From Aureibaculum marinum (GTDB lineage: Bacteria > Bacteroidota > Bacteroidia > Flavobacteriales > Flavobacteriaceae), in assembly GCF_003813905.1 (NCBI RefSeq), contig NZ_RPFJ01000003.1, forward strand, positions 67,001-131,000: DNA of 64,000 nt. Direction: 5' to 3'. This document shows positions 17,732 through 27,300 of this stretch, one piece after another. Both the position numbers and the translations under genes were made by a program. A model generated the notes under the pieces. The model did not search any database, was not told the DNA's origin, and saw only the letters and a program-made list of their open reading frames with translations. Each line of letters opens with the position of its first letter. The first letter of the stretch is position 1.

Positions 17732-18586
17732 TTATAAGAATACATTTGAGGATTTTGCAAAGGCATTATCAAATTCAATAGTATTTAGGTCAATATCAAC
17801 ATTATTTTCTTTAAAATAAGATACTAGCTTTTCAGTAGGCATATTACCTGTTAACTCATCTTTTGCCATTGGACAGCCACCATAACCTTTTATAGCACTA
17901 TCAAATCGTTTACATCCAGCGGCATAAGCAGCATGTACTTTCTCCTTCCAAGTTGTTGGGGTAGTATGTAAATGAGCACCAAATTCTATTTCTGAATACA
18001 TTGGAATTAAATTTGTAAATAAATAGTCAATAATATCTGGTGTTGAACTACCAATAGTATCTGATAAAGAAATTATTTTTATACCCATAGTAGCCATTTT
18101 TTGAGTCCAATCTGCTACAATTTCTACATTCCATGGGTCTCCATAGGGGTTTCCAAAGCCCATAGACAAATAGGCAACTACTTCTTTATTAGATTTATGA
18201 GCAATATTCAAAATTTCTTCTAAAATAATTACTGATTCTGCAATGGTTTTACCCGTATTACGCATCTGAAAGTTTTCAGAAATGGAAAAAGGATATCCTA
18301 AATAGTCTATTTCTTCAAATTGAGAAGCATCATTTGCTCCCCTAATATTAGCCACAATAGCGAGTAATTTACTTTGAGTAGCACTTAACTCTAGCTTAGA
18401 AAGTACATCTGCTGTATCTCGCATTTGCGGTATGGCTTTTGGCGAAACGAAACTACCAAAATCAATAGTGTCAAAACCTACTTTTAGCAATTGATTAATA
18501 TAGTTAACCTTTATTTCTGTAGGTATAAACATTTTAATCCCTTGCATAGCATCTCTAGGACATTCTATGATTTTTAGTTTACTCAT
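17732..18586 (-). CDS. mvaB: Hydroxymethylglutaryl-CoA lyase
   Basis: Splits HMG-CoA into acetoacetate and acetyl-CoA, the last step of leucine breakdown. 284 residues from ATG 18586. A longer frame opens at 18643, but its 19 extra residues do not resemble the family, and a -7 element lies between the two starts. Landmarks are the N-terminal ECPRDAMQG (family VGPRDGLQ; catalytic Arg11, metal Asp12), metal-binding HLHTT, and the family signature FDSAIKGYGGCPMA with the catalytic Cys, then TGNMPTE. It fits with the propionyl-CoA carboxylase cluster as part of branched-chain amino acid catabolism. It overlaps no other gene; lysE ends 31 bases upstream. Confidence 0.9.
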   Translation of the reverse strand: MSKLKIIECPRDAMQGIKMFIPTEIKVNYINQLLKVGFDTIDFGSFVSPKAIPQMRDTADVLSKLELSATQSKLLAIVANIRGANDASQFEEIDYLGYPFSISENFQMRNTGKTIAESVIILEEILNIAHKSNKEVVAYLSMGFGNPYGDPWNVEIVADWTQKMATMGIKIISLSDTIGSSTPDIIDYLFTNLIPMYSEIEFGAHLHTTPTTWKEKVHAAYAAGCKRFDSAIKGYGGCPMAKDELTGNMPTEKLVSYFKENNVDIDLNTIEFDNAFAKSSNVFL

Positions 18587-18591
18587 TAATT

Positions 18592-18599
18592 CAAAGATA
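18592..18599 (-). promoter_or_regulatory. -7 element abutting the HMG-CoA lyase start
   Basis: TATCTTTG on the minus strand fits TANNTTTG exactly and ends 5 bases before the ATG at 18586. Transcription would begin at or next to the start codon. No -33 TTG is visible. Confidence 0.5.
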
Positions 18600-18617
18600 C
18601 AATTTGAAATTACTTTT

Positions 18618-19232
18618 TTATGAAAATAAAATAAAAATTGCAATTCCTACAAAAACGAGAATTTGCAACCATTTTAAAAACTTACCAATACTTTTATTTT
18701 GCTTAAGATATTCAGCAATTTGTCCTGCTAATATGGCTATTAAGGAAAAAATTAATAGTGAAACTGCCATAAAAATAAAACCTAAAATAAAAAATTGAGT
18801 TATTGTATTAAGTTCATTATTAAACAAAAATGCAGGAAAAAAAGCCAAAAAGAAAATTGAAACTTTGGGATTTAAAACATTCATTATAAATCCTTGTTTG
18901 AATAACTGATTGGTACTTATTTTAAAATTATTATCGGAAGATAACTCTATTTGCGACGTACTTTTATAAACTTTATATGCTAAAAATACCAAATAACTTG
19001 CTCCGAAAATCTTTAAGGCTAAAAATAAATTTTCATTTTCTTTAATAATAGCAGAAACTCCAAAAGCGACCAAAGAAGTGTGTACGATACAACCTGAAAT
19101 TAGTCCAAAAACAGTTGCTAAACCATATTTTACACCATTAGTAATACTTTGAATTAATACAAACATATTATCTGGACCTGGAGCTATTGCCAATAAAGCA
19201 GTAGCTGCTATAAAAGAAAGTAAAATATCCAA
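18618..19232 (-). CDS. LysE/RhtB-family amino acid exporter
   Basis: Inner-membrane exporter of 204 residues with about six hydrophobic segments. The family motif APGPDNMFVLIQSITNG is at about 17-33, and GLISGCIVHTSLVAFGVSAII and FIMNVLNPKVSIFFLAFFPAF are the other conserved blocks. The reading frame opens with TTG at 19232; no in-frame ATG lies upstream before unrelated sequence, and the next internal Met (about residue 23) would remove the first helix, so TTG is the probable start. The substrate (an amino acid or its analogue) cannot be told. It stands upstream of the HMG-CoA lyase gene on the same strand, which has its own promoter. Confidence 0.88.
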   Translation of the reverse strand: MDILLSFIAATALLAIAPGPDNMFVLIQSITNGVKYGLATVFGLISGCIVHTSLVAFGVSAIIKENENLFLALKIFGASYLVFLAYKVYKSTSQIELSSDNNFKISTNQLFKQGFIMNVLNPKVSIFFLAFFPAFLFNNELNTITQFFILGFIFMAVSLLIFSLIAILAGQIAEYLKQNKSIGKFLKWLQILVFVGIAIFILFS

Positions 19233-19362
19233 GTTATTTATATAAGGTATTAGTACAAATTCATTAATAATTTCTCTAAAATCATCAGATATTTAAACTA
19301 AACAAGTTTAAATAGGGATATTACAATATAAAATAGAGAAGTGCTAATTTATAAAATAAAAG

Positions 19363-19392
19363 CAAAAAAAATCCTGCCAAAGGCAGGATTTT
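19363..19392 (-). terminator. Terminator of the pfkA-gapA operon
   Basis: An 11-base perfect stem with a three-base loop (19368-19378 with 19382-19392, core TCCTGCC/GGCAGGA), followed on the minus strand by a run of eight T. Confidence 0.9.
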
Positions 19393-19416
19393 AATATTCT
19401 TAACTTTCTGTATCTA

Positions 19417-20430
<1,014 letters not shown>

Positions 20431-21417
20431 TTAAACTGATAATATATCAGATATTCTTAATAATTCTCTATTTATATCATGAGAGCCTTTAATAGCCTCT
20501 TCAATATTTGTTGTTACTATTTTATTATCTAAAAAGCCGACCATAGCGTTAGATTGTCCATCTAAAAGACTTTCAACAGCTTTAACTCCTAACTTACTAG
20601 CTAGTACTCTGTCAAAACATGAGGGACTACCACCACGTTGCATGTGACCTAATACAGAAACCCTAGCATCGTAGTGTGGTAAATGTGAAGTAACATATTC
20701 TGCCAATTCAAACACATTTTTTCCTGTTTTATCACCTTCTGAAACAACAACAATACTAGACAGCTTTCCACTACGTTTACTTTTCTCTAGCGATTCTAAC
20801 AGTCTATCTAATCCTAAATCTTCTTCTGGTAATAAAATTTCTTCAGCTCCTGCACCTACACCTGCATTTAAGGCAATAAAACCAGCATCTCTACCCATTA
20901 CTTCAATAAAGAATAATCTATTGTGTGAACTTGCTGTATCTCTAATTTTATCTATACACTCAACAACAGTATTTAACGCTGTATCATATCCAATTGTTGA
21001 TGAAGTTCCTGCAATGTCATTATCTATGGTTCCTGGAATTCCAATAAAAGGAATTCCATACTCTTTTCCAAATACGATTCCTCCATTAAAAGTTCCGTCG
21101 CCACCAATAAGCACTAGTGCATCAACACCTGCTTTTTTTACTTGTTCATAGGCTTTTTTTCTACCTTCTTCTGTTCTAAATTCTTTTGACCGAGCAGATT
21201 TTAAAATTGTACCACCTTTACTAATTATATTTCTTACACTTCTTGCGGTAAGCTCCATATAATCACCTTCAATCATTCCTTGATACCCTCTGTAAAACCC
21301 AACACATTCAATGTTGTAATAAGAACAAGCTCTAGCTACAGCTCTAATAGCTGCGTTCATTCCTGGAGCATCTCCACCAGAAGTTAAAACACCTATTTTC
21401 TTTATATTTCCCTTCAT
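20431..21417 (-). CDS. pfkA: ATP-dependent 6-phosphofructokinase
   Basis: Phosphorylates fructose 6-phosphate. 328 residues, the usual bacterial PfkA size. Substrate and nucleotide motifs are LTSGGDAPGMNAAIRA (11-26), GGDGTFNG (105-112) and GTIDNDIAGTSS (129-140), with Asp132 as catalytic base, MGRDAGFIAL, and LGHMQRGGSPSCFDR. Gly at position 108 (GGDG rather than GGDD) indicates use of ATP and not pyrophosphate. It is the first gene of the pfkA-gapA operon. No clear TANNTTTG box precedes it, but a strong palindrome at 21487-21510 does. Confidence 0.96.
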   Translation of the reverse strand: MKGNIKKIGVLTSGGDAPGMNAAIRAVARACSYYNIECVGFYRGYQGMIEGDYMELTARSVRNIISKGGTILKSARSKEFRTEEGRKKAYEQVKKAGVDALVLIGGDGTFNGGIVFGKEYGIPFIGIPGTIDNDIAGTSSTIGYDTALNTVVECIDKIRDTASSHNRLFFIEVMGRDAGFIALNAGVGAGAEEILLPEEDLGLDRLLESLEKSKRSGKLSSIVVVSEGDKTGKNVFELAEYVTSHLPHYDARVSVLGHMQRGGSPSCFDRVLASKLGVKAVESLLDGQSNAMVGFLDNKIVTTNIEEAIKGSHDINRELLRISDILSV

Positions 21418-21486
21418 TATTACTCTTATTTTTAAGTAGTGTAAAATTAAGAATAATTAAGGTAAATAAGACTTTTTTTAAAAGAT

Positions 21487-21510
21487 TTATACGAAATCGT
21501 TATCGTATAA
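21487..21510. promoter_or_regulatory. 8-8-8 palindrome upstream of pfkA
   Basis: TTATACGA, 8 bases, TCGTATAA: a perfect 8-base inverted repeat. It lies 70 bases before the pfkA ATG and 44 bases after the tamB stop codon. The spacer contains a further CGTTA. The spacing fits a dimeric regulator binding two adjacent turns of DNA. The regulator is unknown. Confidence 0.5.
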
Positions 21511-21553
21511 CAATGGTATTATAATGCCTCAAAAAAACAGTTCTAAAATTAGG

Positions 21554-24500
21554 TTATTTTATTACCTTTTTAGGTATAGAATCTCGTTTCCTAGAACCTA
21601 TATTTATTAGTTGTTTTTCAGTTTGCAAACTGTCTTGTACTTTTTTATCTTGTTTCTTTTTATTTTTCTTTTGAAATAATTTGTTAAGTAATTCATCTGT
21701 ATTATCAAAATCAACACGCCAAGACAATCCAATGCCGTGTGTATAACCCTCTACATCTGTAACATCATATTCAATATCATTTTGTCTTGTATATGCTTTG
21801 GCTCTTAATGTACCTTCTTCGTTTATTGGAAGCTCAACTTCAACTTCTCCTACTATATTATTTTGTTGTGTATTCGTACTTACTGGGACACCTACTTTTC
21901 CATTAACTATAATTCTATCTGCAATAGTACTTGAAAACGAAACCCCGAGTTGATCACTTATATCATAAGACCTTACATCTGTTTTACTTGCAATATCATA
22001 AGACACGCCAAATTCAAATTTATCTCCTTTAGATTTTAATATTCCAGAAAGTACTTTTGTTATTTTCTCAGATAAATTCCCTGTTAATGCAGCATTTCCG
22101 TCAAAGTTTAAATTGCCTTCATTAAGTGGCATAAATGAATTGGCCATTAATAATGAGAAAAACTGTGTCATTTTAGCATCTTCACTACTAATTTTAAATT
22201 CTAATTCTGAATTTATTGAAGAGTTTTGATTAACAAGTTCAACATCAAAATCAATTTCAGAGTTTAATAATTGGCCTGTAATGTTAGCAATTAAATTTAC
22301 ATCTATTTTACGATTTGAACTTTGATCTATATTATCTAATAGCACAGAAGGATTTGCTTTCGTTTTATAAATAGCTTTAATATTTAAAAAAGCATCAAAC
22401 GGATTTCCATTCCATATTACTTGCCCACCAGGTTGTACTATAAAATCTTTATTGACAATATTTCTAAACTCATAAATACCCTCTGAAATAACATAAACTC
22501 CATTGATTATAAATTTACCATTTGTATTAATTTCTATGCCCATATATCCGTTACCACTACCTCTTAAAATACTACCCGTATTTTTATCAATTACAATTTC
22601 TGCAATAGCATTATCTCTAACTTCTAAATCGAAATTAAGATTTAAGCCTTTTAATCTATCAAATACTATTTCTTCTTCTTTATTCTTATCGATTCCGTTT
22701 TCTGCCAAAGTCACAAAATTAATTAGTCCAGAATCTCCAATAGTAGACACATCACTTAACGGGACTATAAATTCTGTACCTGGCATGGTTGCACCTTCTA
22801 CATTAATTGTTAACTGATCTGTATAACCTTTAATAGAAGCTGTACCATCCATAAAAGCGGTTCCATAATATTGTATTTCTTCATCTTCTTCAGTATTTAG
22901 CACTAATAAATTATCAGTATCTATATTTAAATTTAAATACCATTTTTGAAACTTGTAATGTATAATACTTCCCGAAAAATTTCCTTTTGTATTTTTATCC
23001 ACATCCGTTATTGTAGTTGGTAAAAACTTAAAAGTTCTATTCTTCAGTTCTACAATAGTGTTATTATCTAATGCATAATCAACATTTAAATAGGGAATTT
23101 TAAGTCCTGCATTATCTAAGGTTAATCTTCCATTAAAATCAGGATTTTCAAGCAATCCTGATACTGTTCCACGACCTTTTATTTTACCTCTAATATTGGT
23201 TAAAATATCTTTTCCTAAATCACTAAAGGAATTAATATCAAACTCATAAAAATTATAGTTAGCCAAGATGGTAGGTTGTTCTACTGAAAAATCTACTTCA
23301 CCATCGGCCACAAAAACATCAAATCTATCATTAGTTAATCTCGCTGCAATTTGATATTGTTCAATAGAATTATCTCCTTGTGCGGTAAGGTAAAGATTAC
23401 CTTGTTTAATGTTATTAATATAAAAGTCATTAATGGAAACATTAGCTAATGGAAAAGTCTCACCATTCATTTGTTTATAATTCACCTTACCATTAACTAA
23501 ACCTGTCATTTCAAGACCTTCAATAAATGGCGTTATTCCGTTAAGATCAACATTTTTAAGATTTAACGTTAGGTCTTTATTATTTTGCCCTGTCATGACA
23601 CCTGACATATCAATAACTTGATCATCATGCGTAATAATAAATTTATCAAAAGCAACAGTATTTAATTCTTTATCAAACACAACCTTATTTTGATTGTTAT
23701 TATTGGGATTAATAGCCCAATCGTTATCTTTAAAAATAATATTTGATTTTTTTAAACCAATTACCGATTTGTTATTCTCATTAATGGTGTGATAAAAACT
23801 TAAATCGAATTTTTCTTTTAAATCTTTACCTCCAACAAAATCTGTTCTAAAAAAAAGTGTATCATTTAATGTTACGTTTACCAAGTTTAAATCTGCAACA
23901 TTGTAATATTTCGTATTAATTTTATCTACACTCAGTAACGTATTATAAATAGGATTTTTATTATCTATCTGTAATCTAATATTCTCAATTAAATTCTCAT
24001 AGGCTTCAATTTGAGGCGACTTAACGGTTAACTCAAACTTATCAGAGTCTGAACTAATAATTCCTTTAATGGTAGAGTTTGCTCCAATTTTTACTTCAGG
24101 AAAAAAGACATCTACTATTTTATTATAAATTTTAAAGTTAAAATCAACAAATTGACCTTCAGTTACTACCGCTGGACTATAATTTGCATACATACCAGCA
24201 AAAGAATTTGTTGCTAACTTACCTAGTTCATTATATTTAAATACCCCTTTTATTCTTCCTTCAATAATATCTGTAGAATTAATGGTTATTACCCTTATGC
24301 TATCTTGAAACTCTGAAACAACTTTAAAATCAGTAAAATAATAGTTGTCGTTTTGGTTTGTATAGGAAGCGTCAGAAAAGTTTATTTCTCCTGCTATATT
24401 ATCTAATGTATTCCCTTGTAATTTTATGTCTATTTTTCCTCTAAGAATAGCCATAGAATCTCTTTTAAAAAGATTAAGTTTATTAAAATCTGAGTAAGTT

Positions 24501-26080
24501 ACATCTGCAACAAAATCAAAATCATAAACTTTTTTAGACAAATCTGCTAAACCAGTAAAACTCATTTGTAAATTTTCGTCTTTTGAAACTAGACTTCCAT
24601 TAAAATGTTTATTTTTAAATACACCATTAATATTTATATTATTATACGTATACCCCTTATATTCATGCTTAAAAATATTTCCTTTAATTGAGGTATTTAT
24701 GTGATCTAACGTAAATCCTTTACCCTTAACATCGGCAATTAAAGACAATTTACCTACAAGACTATCTTGAATAATTTTTCCAAATTCTAAATCAACAAAT
24801 TCTATTTCCCCAGCATATTTGGCATTGTCTACATTATCAATATTTGTCATATGCAAATTGGAAACAATTGTACCTAAATCTGTTTTTATAAGTACATCTG
24901 CATCCATTAAATTAGTAGTAACAAAAGATTTCCCAGTAACACTAAACCTCCCCAATTTGTTAATTGCAGGAGGCAAGTTTTTACCTAATAAATTGGGTAA
25001 AATAATTTTTAAATTTTCGTAATTAGAAGTGAGTTCATTTAAGTTAGCCGTTAACGAAAATCCGTTTTCTGTATTTACGGCATTTTTAAAACGAAAATGC
25101 CCATTAATTATTGAATTTCTATTTGATACTAATTCAAAATTTGTAAGTTTAAAATCATTCAAGGTTCCATTTAATTCTGTAGTAAAATTTACCTTATCGT
25201 TTAAACCAATCTCATTATAAAACTTATTCAAATCAATTAGTGATACTTCTGCCTTGTTTACTTTTCCTGTAATTTTAACTTTATTATTAAAATCAACCAA
25301 ATCTTCCCTATTATAATCAAAAGTAAAATCAGCACTAATAGTAGAATTTGCAGTTGCTAAATAGGTGGCATCGAAAGTCATTTTACTTTTAGTATAAATA
25401 AAATTAGAAGTTAACTGCTTGACTTTAATACCATGATTTTCCACTAAAGAAATACGTCTAACATCTGCATATACTCTAGGACCTTCAATTTTAAAATTAT
25501 CTACAATACCTGTTATATCTTTGTAATAAACTATGGCCACTTTCTGCTTATTTTCATCAAAAAGATAAAAATTAACATTGTCAAGATTTAATTTTGAAGA
25601 AGTCAACAAAAATGGGGTTGATGATGGCTTACTCTCTTCTTCGTCAAATTTTTCAACAAATACAGACAGGTTATCATTTACTTCGTCTTTGTAGGTTTTC
25701 ATGTACATTTTTAAACCTTCCACATCAATTTCACCAAACTCTAATCGGTTATCTAAAATGTTTTTATAACTAAACACAGAAGTATTAAGTCTATTAACAT
25801 AAATTAAAGTATCGTTATGATGATCACTTATCAGAACTCCTTTTAAAGCGACATTTCCCAAATAAGACAAATCAACTTTTTTTACTACTATATTGGTATT
25901 GTAGGTCTCATTTAAACTATTAGTAACTATTTTAGCAATTTTAGTTTGTACTATTGGCAATGAAAGTAGAGCAATAGAAACCACCACTAATAACAGTAAA
26001 ATTAGTAGTAATCTCAGTATTATTTTTTTTGCTCTTTTGATAGTTTTAAATGTTATAAATTTGCCGTGATAAAAATACAT
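21554..26080 (-). CDS. tamB: TamB-like translocation and assembly module protein
   Basis: Inner-membrane-anchored AsmA/TamB family protein, thought to bridge the periplasm and carry lipids or help assemble outer-membrane proteins. 1508 residues. One N-terminal membrane segment (about 20-45, Leu/Val-rich), then LPIVQTKIAKIVTNSLNETY, typical of the family's start, and a very long stretch of repeating beta strands (LSNLHLTNIDNV-like patterns), ending in the TamB/DUF490 domain at about 1040-1470 with VISEGIYEFRNIVNKDFIVQPGGQVIWNG. The C-terminus is Lys-rich. No tamA (Omp85) gene is adjacent. It diverges from tsaD with only 38 bases between start codons. The first ATG (26080) is used; 19 basic residues then precede the membrane helix. 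Confidence 0.9.
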   Translation of the reverse strand: MYFYHGKFITFKTIKRAKKIILRLLLILLLLVVVSIALLSLPIVQTKIAKIVTNSLNETYNTNIVVKKVDLSYLGNVALKGVLISDHHNDTLIYVNRLNTSVFSYKNILDNRLEFGEIDVEGLKMYMKTYKDEVNDNLSVFVEKFDEEESKPSSTPFLLTSSKLNLDNVNFYLFDENKQKVAIVYYKDITGIVDNFKIEGPRVYADVRRISLVENHGIKVKQLTSNFIYTKSKMTFDATYLATANSTISADFTFDYNREDLVDFNNKVKITGKVNKAEVSLIDLNKFYNEIGLNDKVNFTTELNGTLNDFKLTNFELVSNRNSIINGHFRFKNAVNTENGFSLTANLNELTSNYENLKIILPNLLGKNLPPAINKLGRFSVTGKSFVTTNLMDADVLIKTDLGTIVSNLHMTNIDNVDNAKYAGEIEFVDLEFGKIIQDSLVGKLSLIADVKGKGFTLDHINTSIKGNIFKHEYKGYTYNNININGVFKNKHFNGSLVSKDENLQMSFTGLADLSKKVYDFDFVADVTYSDFNKLNLFKRDSMAILRGKIDIKLQGNTLDNIAGEINFSDASYTNQNDNYYFTDFKVVSEFQDSIRVITINSTDIIEGRIKGVFKYNELGKLATNSFAGMYANYSPAVVTEGQFVDFNFKIYNKIVDVFFPEVKIGANSTIKGIISSDSDKFELTVKSPQIEAYENLIENIRLQIDNKNPIYNTLLSVDKINTKYYNVADLNLVNVTLNDTLFFRTDFVGGKDLKEKFDLSFYHTINENNKSVIGLKKSNIIFKDNDWAINPNNNNQNKVVFDKELNTVAFDKFIITHDDQVIDMSGVMTGQNNKDLTLNLKNVDLNGITPFIEGLEMTGLVNGKVNYKQMNGETFPLANVSINDFYINNIKQGNLYLTAQGDNSIEQYQIAARLTNDRFDVFVADGEVDFSVEQPTILANYNFYEFDINSFSDLGKDILTNIRGKIKGRGTVSGLLENPDFNGRLTLDNAGLKIPYLNVDYALDNNTIVELKNRTFKFLPTTITDVDKNTKGNFSGSIIHYKFQKWYLNLNIDTDNLLVLNTEEDEEIQYYGTAFMDGTASIKGYTDQLTINVEGATMPGTEFIVPLSDVSTIGDSGLINFVTLAENGIDKNKEEEIVFDRLKGLNLNFDLEVRDNAIAEIVIDKNTGSILRGSGNGYMGIEINTNGKFIINGVYVISEGIYEFRNIVNKDFIVQPGGQVIWNGNPFDAFLNIKAIYKTKANPSVLLDNIDQSSNRKIDVNLIANITGQLLNSEIDFDVELVNQNSSINSELEFKISSEDAKMTQFFSLLMANSFMPLNEGNLNFDGNAALTGNLSEKITKVLSGILKSKGDKFEFGVSYDIASKTDVRSYDISDQLGVSFSSTIADRIIVNGKVGVPVSTNTQQNNIVGEVEVELPINEEGTLRAKAYTRQNDIEYDVTDVEGYTHGIGLSWRVDFDNTDELLNKLFQKKNKKKQDKKVQDSLQTEKQLINIGSRKRDSIPKKVIK
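26037..26063 (+). promoter_or_regulatory. Candidate tsaD promoter inside the start of tamB
   Basis: TTG (26037-26039), 16 bases and TAAATTTG (26056-26063). The -7 box is exact and the spacer slightly short. It lies within the first codons of the divergent tamB gene, 55 bases before tsaD. Confidence 0.4.
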
Positions 26081-26088
26081 AAATTACA

Positions 26089-26105
26089 GGTACAAAATTT
26101 GTGCC
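26089..26105. repeat. Imperfect palindrome in the tamB-tsaD gap
   Basis: GGTACAAA-A-TTTGTGCC: 7 of 8 arm positions pair. It fills most of the 38-base divergent gap, so it could be an operator. It is short enough to be chance. Confidence 0.35.
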
Positions 26106-26118
26106 TATCTAATAAACT

Positions 26119-27147
26119 TTGGGATCAAATAATTCAACATACATTCTAGCAATAGAATCATCTTGCGATGATACGGGGGTAGCTATTTTACACAACGACA
26201 AAGTGTTGTGTAATGTTGTAGCAAATCAAGAAATTCATTCGCAATATGGAGGAGTAGTACCTGAACTGGCATCTCGAGCACATCAACAAAATATAGTTCC
26301 TGTTGTTCACCAAGCCTTAAAGCAAGCTAATATTGACAAAACTCAACTTAATGCTATTGCATTCACAAAAGGACCAGGATTAATGGGGTCTTTATTAGTA
26401 GGCAGTTCTTTTGCAAAATCGATGTCTTTAGCCTTAGAAATTCCTTTAATTGGAGTAAATCACATGCAGGCTCATATTTTAGCTCATTTTATTAATGATA
26501 AAAATCAAAAAAAACCACCTTTCCCATTTTTATGTTTAACTATTAGTGGAGGCCATACACAAATTGTAAAAATAAAAGACCATTTTACGATGGAGGTTAT
26601 TGGAGAAACTATTGATGATGCTGTTGGTGAAGCTTTTGACAAATCTGCTAAAATATTAGGATTACCTTATCCAGGCGGGCCATTAATAGATAAATATGCA
26701 CAATTAGGAAACCCAAATGCTTATAGTTTTACCAAACCAAAGACAAAAAATCCGCTAGATTTTAGCTTTAGTGGATTAAAAACAGCTATTCTTTATTTTA
26801 TTCAAAAAAATATAAAAGAAAACCCTCATTTTGTTGAAGAAAATTTAAATGACATTTGTGCTTCTATCCAATATACTATTACTTCCATTTTAATGGAAAA
26901 ATTAAAAAAAGCAGTGAAACAAACTCAAATTAAACACATTGCCATTGCTGGTGGAGTTTCTGCAAATTCTGAAATACGAAAAGTATTAAAAGAAGCTGAA
27001 AATAAATACGGGTGGACAAGCTATATTCCTAAATTTGAATACACTATGGATAATGCTGCTATGATAGGAATAGTTGGTTATTATAAATTTTTAGACAAAC
27101 AATTTGATGATTTGGGAATTACAGCCAGTGCTAGAATTAAGTTTTAA
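26119..27147 (+). CDS. tsaD: tRNA N6-adenosine threonylcarbamoyltransferase
   Basis: Transfers the threonylcarbamoyl group to A37 of ANN-reading tRNAs, working with TsaB and TsaE. 342 residues. ASKHA fold with the N-terminal ILAIESSCDDTG (9-20) and metal-binding His115 and His119 in VNHMQAH. LTISGGHTQIV is the phosphate loop, GEAFDKSAKILGLPYPGG the hinge, and AIAGGVSANSEIR and NAAMIG the C-terminal motifs. An in-frame stop (TAA at 26113-26115) lies two codons upstream of the TTG at 26119, and no ATG lies between, so TTG must be the start. The partner genes tsaB and tsaE are not in the window. Confidence 0.96.
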   Translation: MGSNNSTYILAIESSCDDTGVAILHNDKVLCNVVANQEIHSQYGGVVPELASRAHQQNIVPVVHQALKQANIDKTQLNAIAFTKGPGLMGSLLVGSSFAKSMSLALEIPLIGVNHMQAHILAHFINDKNQKKPPFPFLCLTISGGHTQIVKIKDHFTMEVIGETIDDAVGEAFDKSAKILGLPYPGGPLIDKYAQLGNPNAYSFTKPKTKNPLDFSFSGLKTAILYFIQKNIKENPHFVEENLNDICASIQYTITSILMEKLKKAVKQTQIKHIAIAGGVSANSEIRKVLKEAENKYGWTSYIPKFEYTMDNAAMIGIVGYYKFLDKQFDDLGITASARIKF

Positions 27148-27235
27148 TACGATAAAAATAATCACAAAAAATGATTAAATACGTTTCTAAGAACACTTAA
27201 TCAAGTTTCTTTTAGTAACATCTAGCATATAGAAA

Positions 27236-27277
27236 TAAAAAATCCCAAATTTTAATTATTGAAATTTGGGATTTTTT
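27236..27277. terminator. Bidirectional terminator between tsaD and the CapB-like gene
   Basis: A 12-base perfect stem (27241-27252 with 27262-27273, core TCCCAAATTT) and a 9-base loop. It is flanked by A on the left and T on the right, so it can end both converging genes. Confidence 0.85.
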
Positions 27278-27300
27278 ATTTTATTACAATTTATTAAATG

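Noticed and set aside
18587-18643. Longer start for HMG-CoA lyase
   Set aside because: The extra residues overlap lysE, do not match the family, and span the -7 element.
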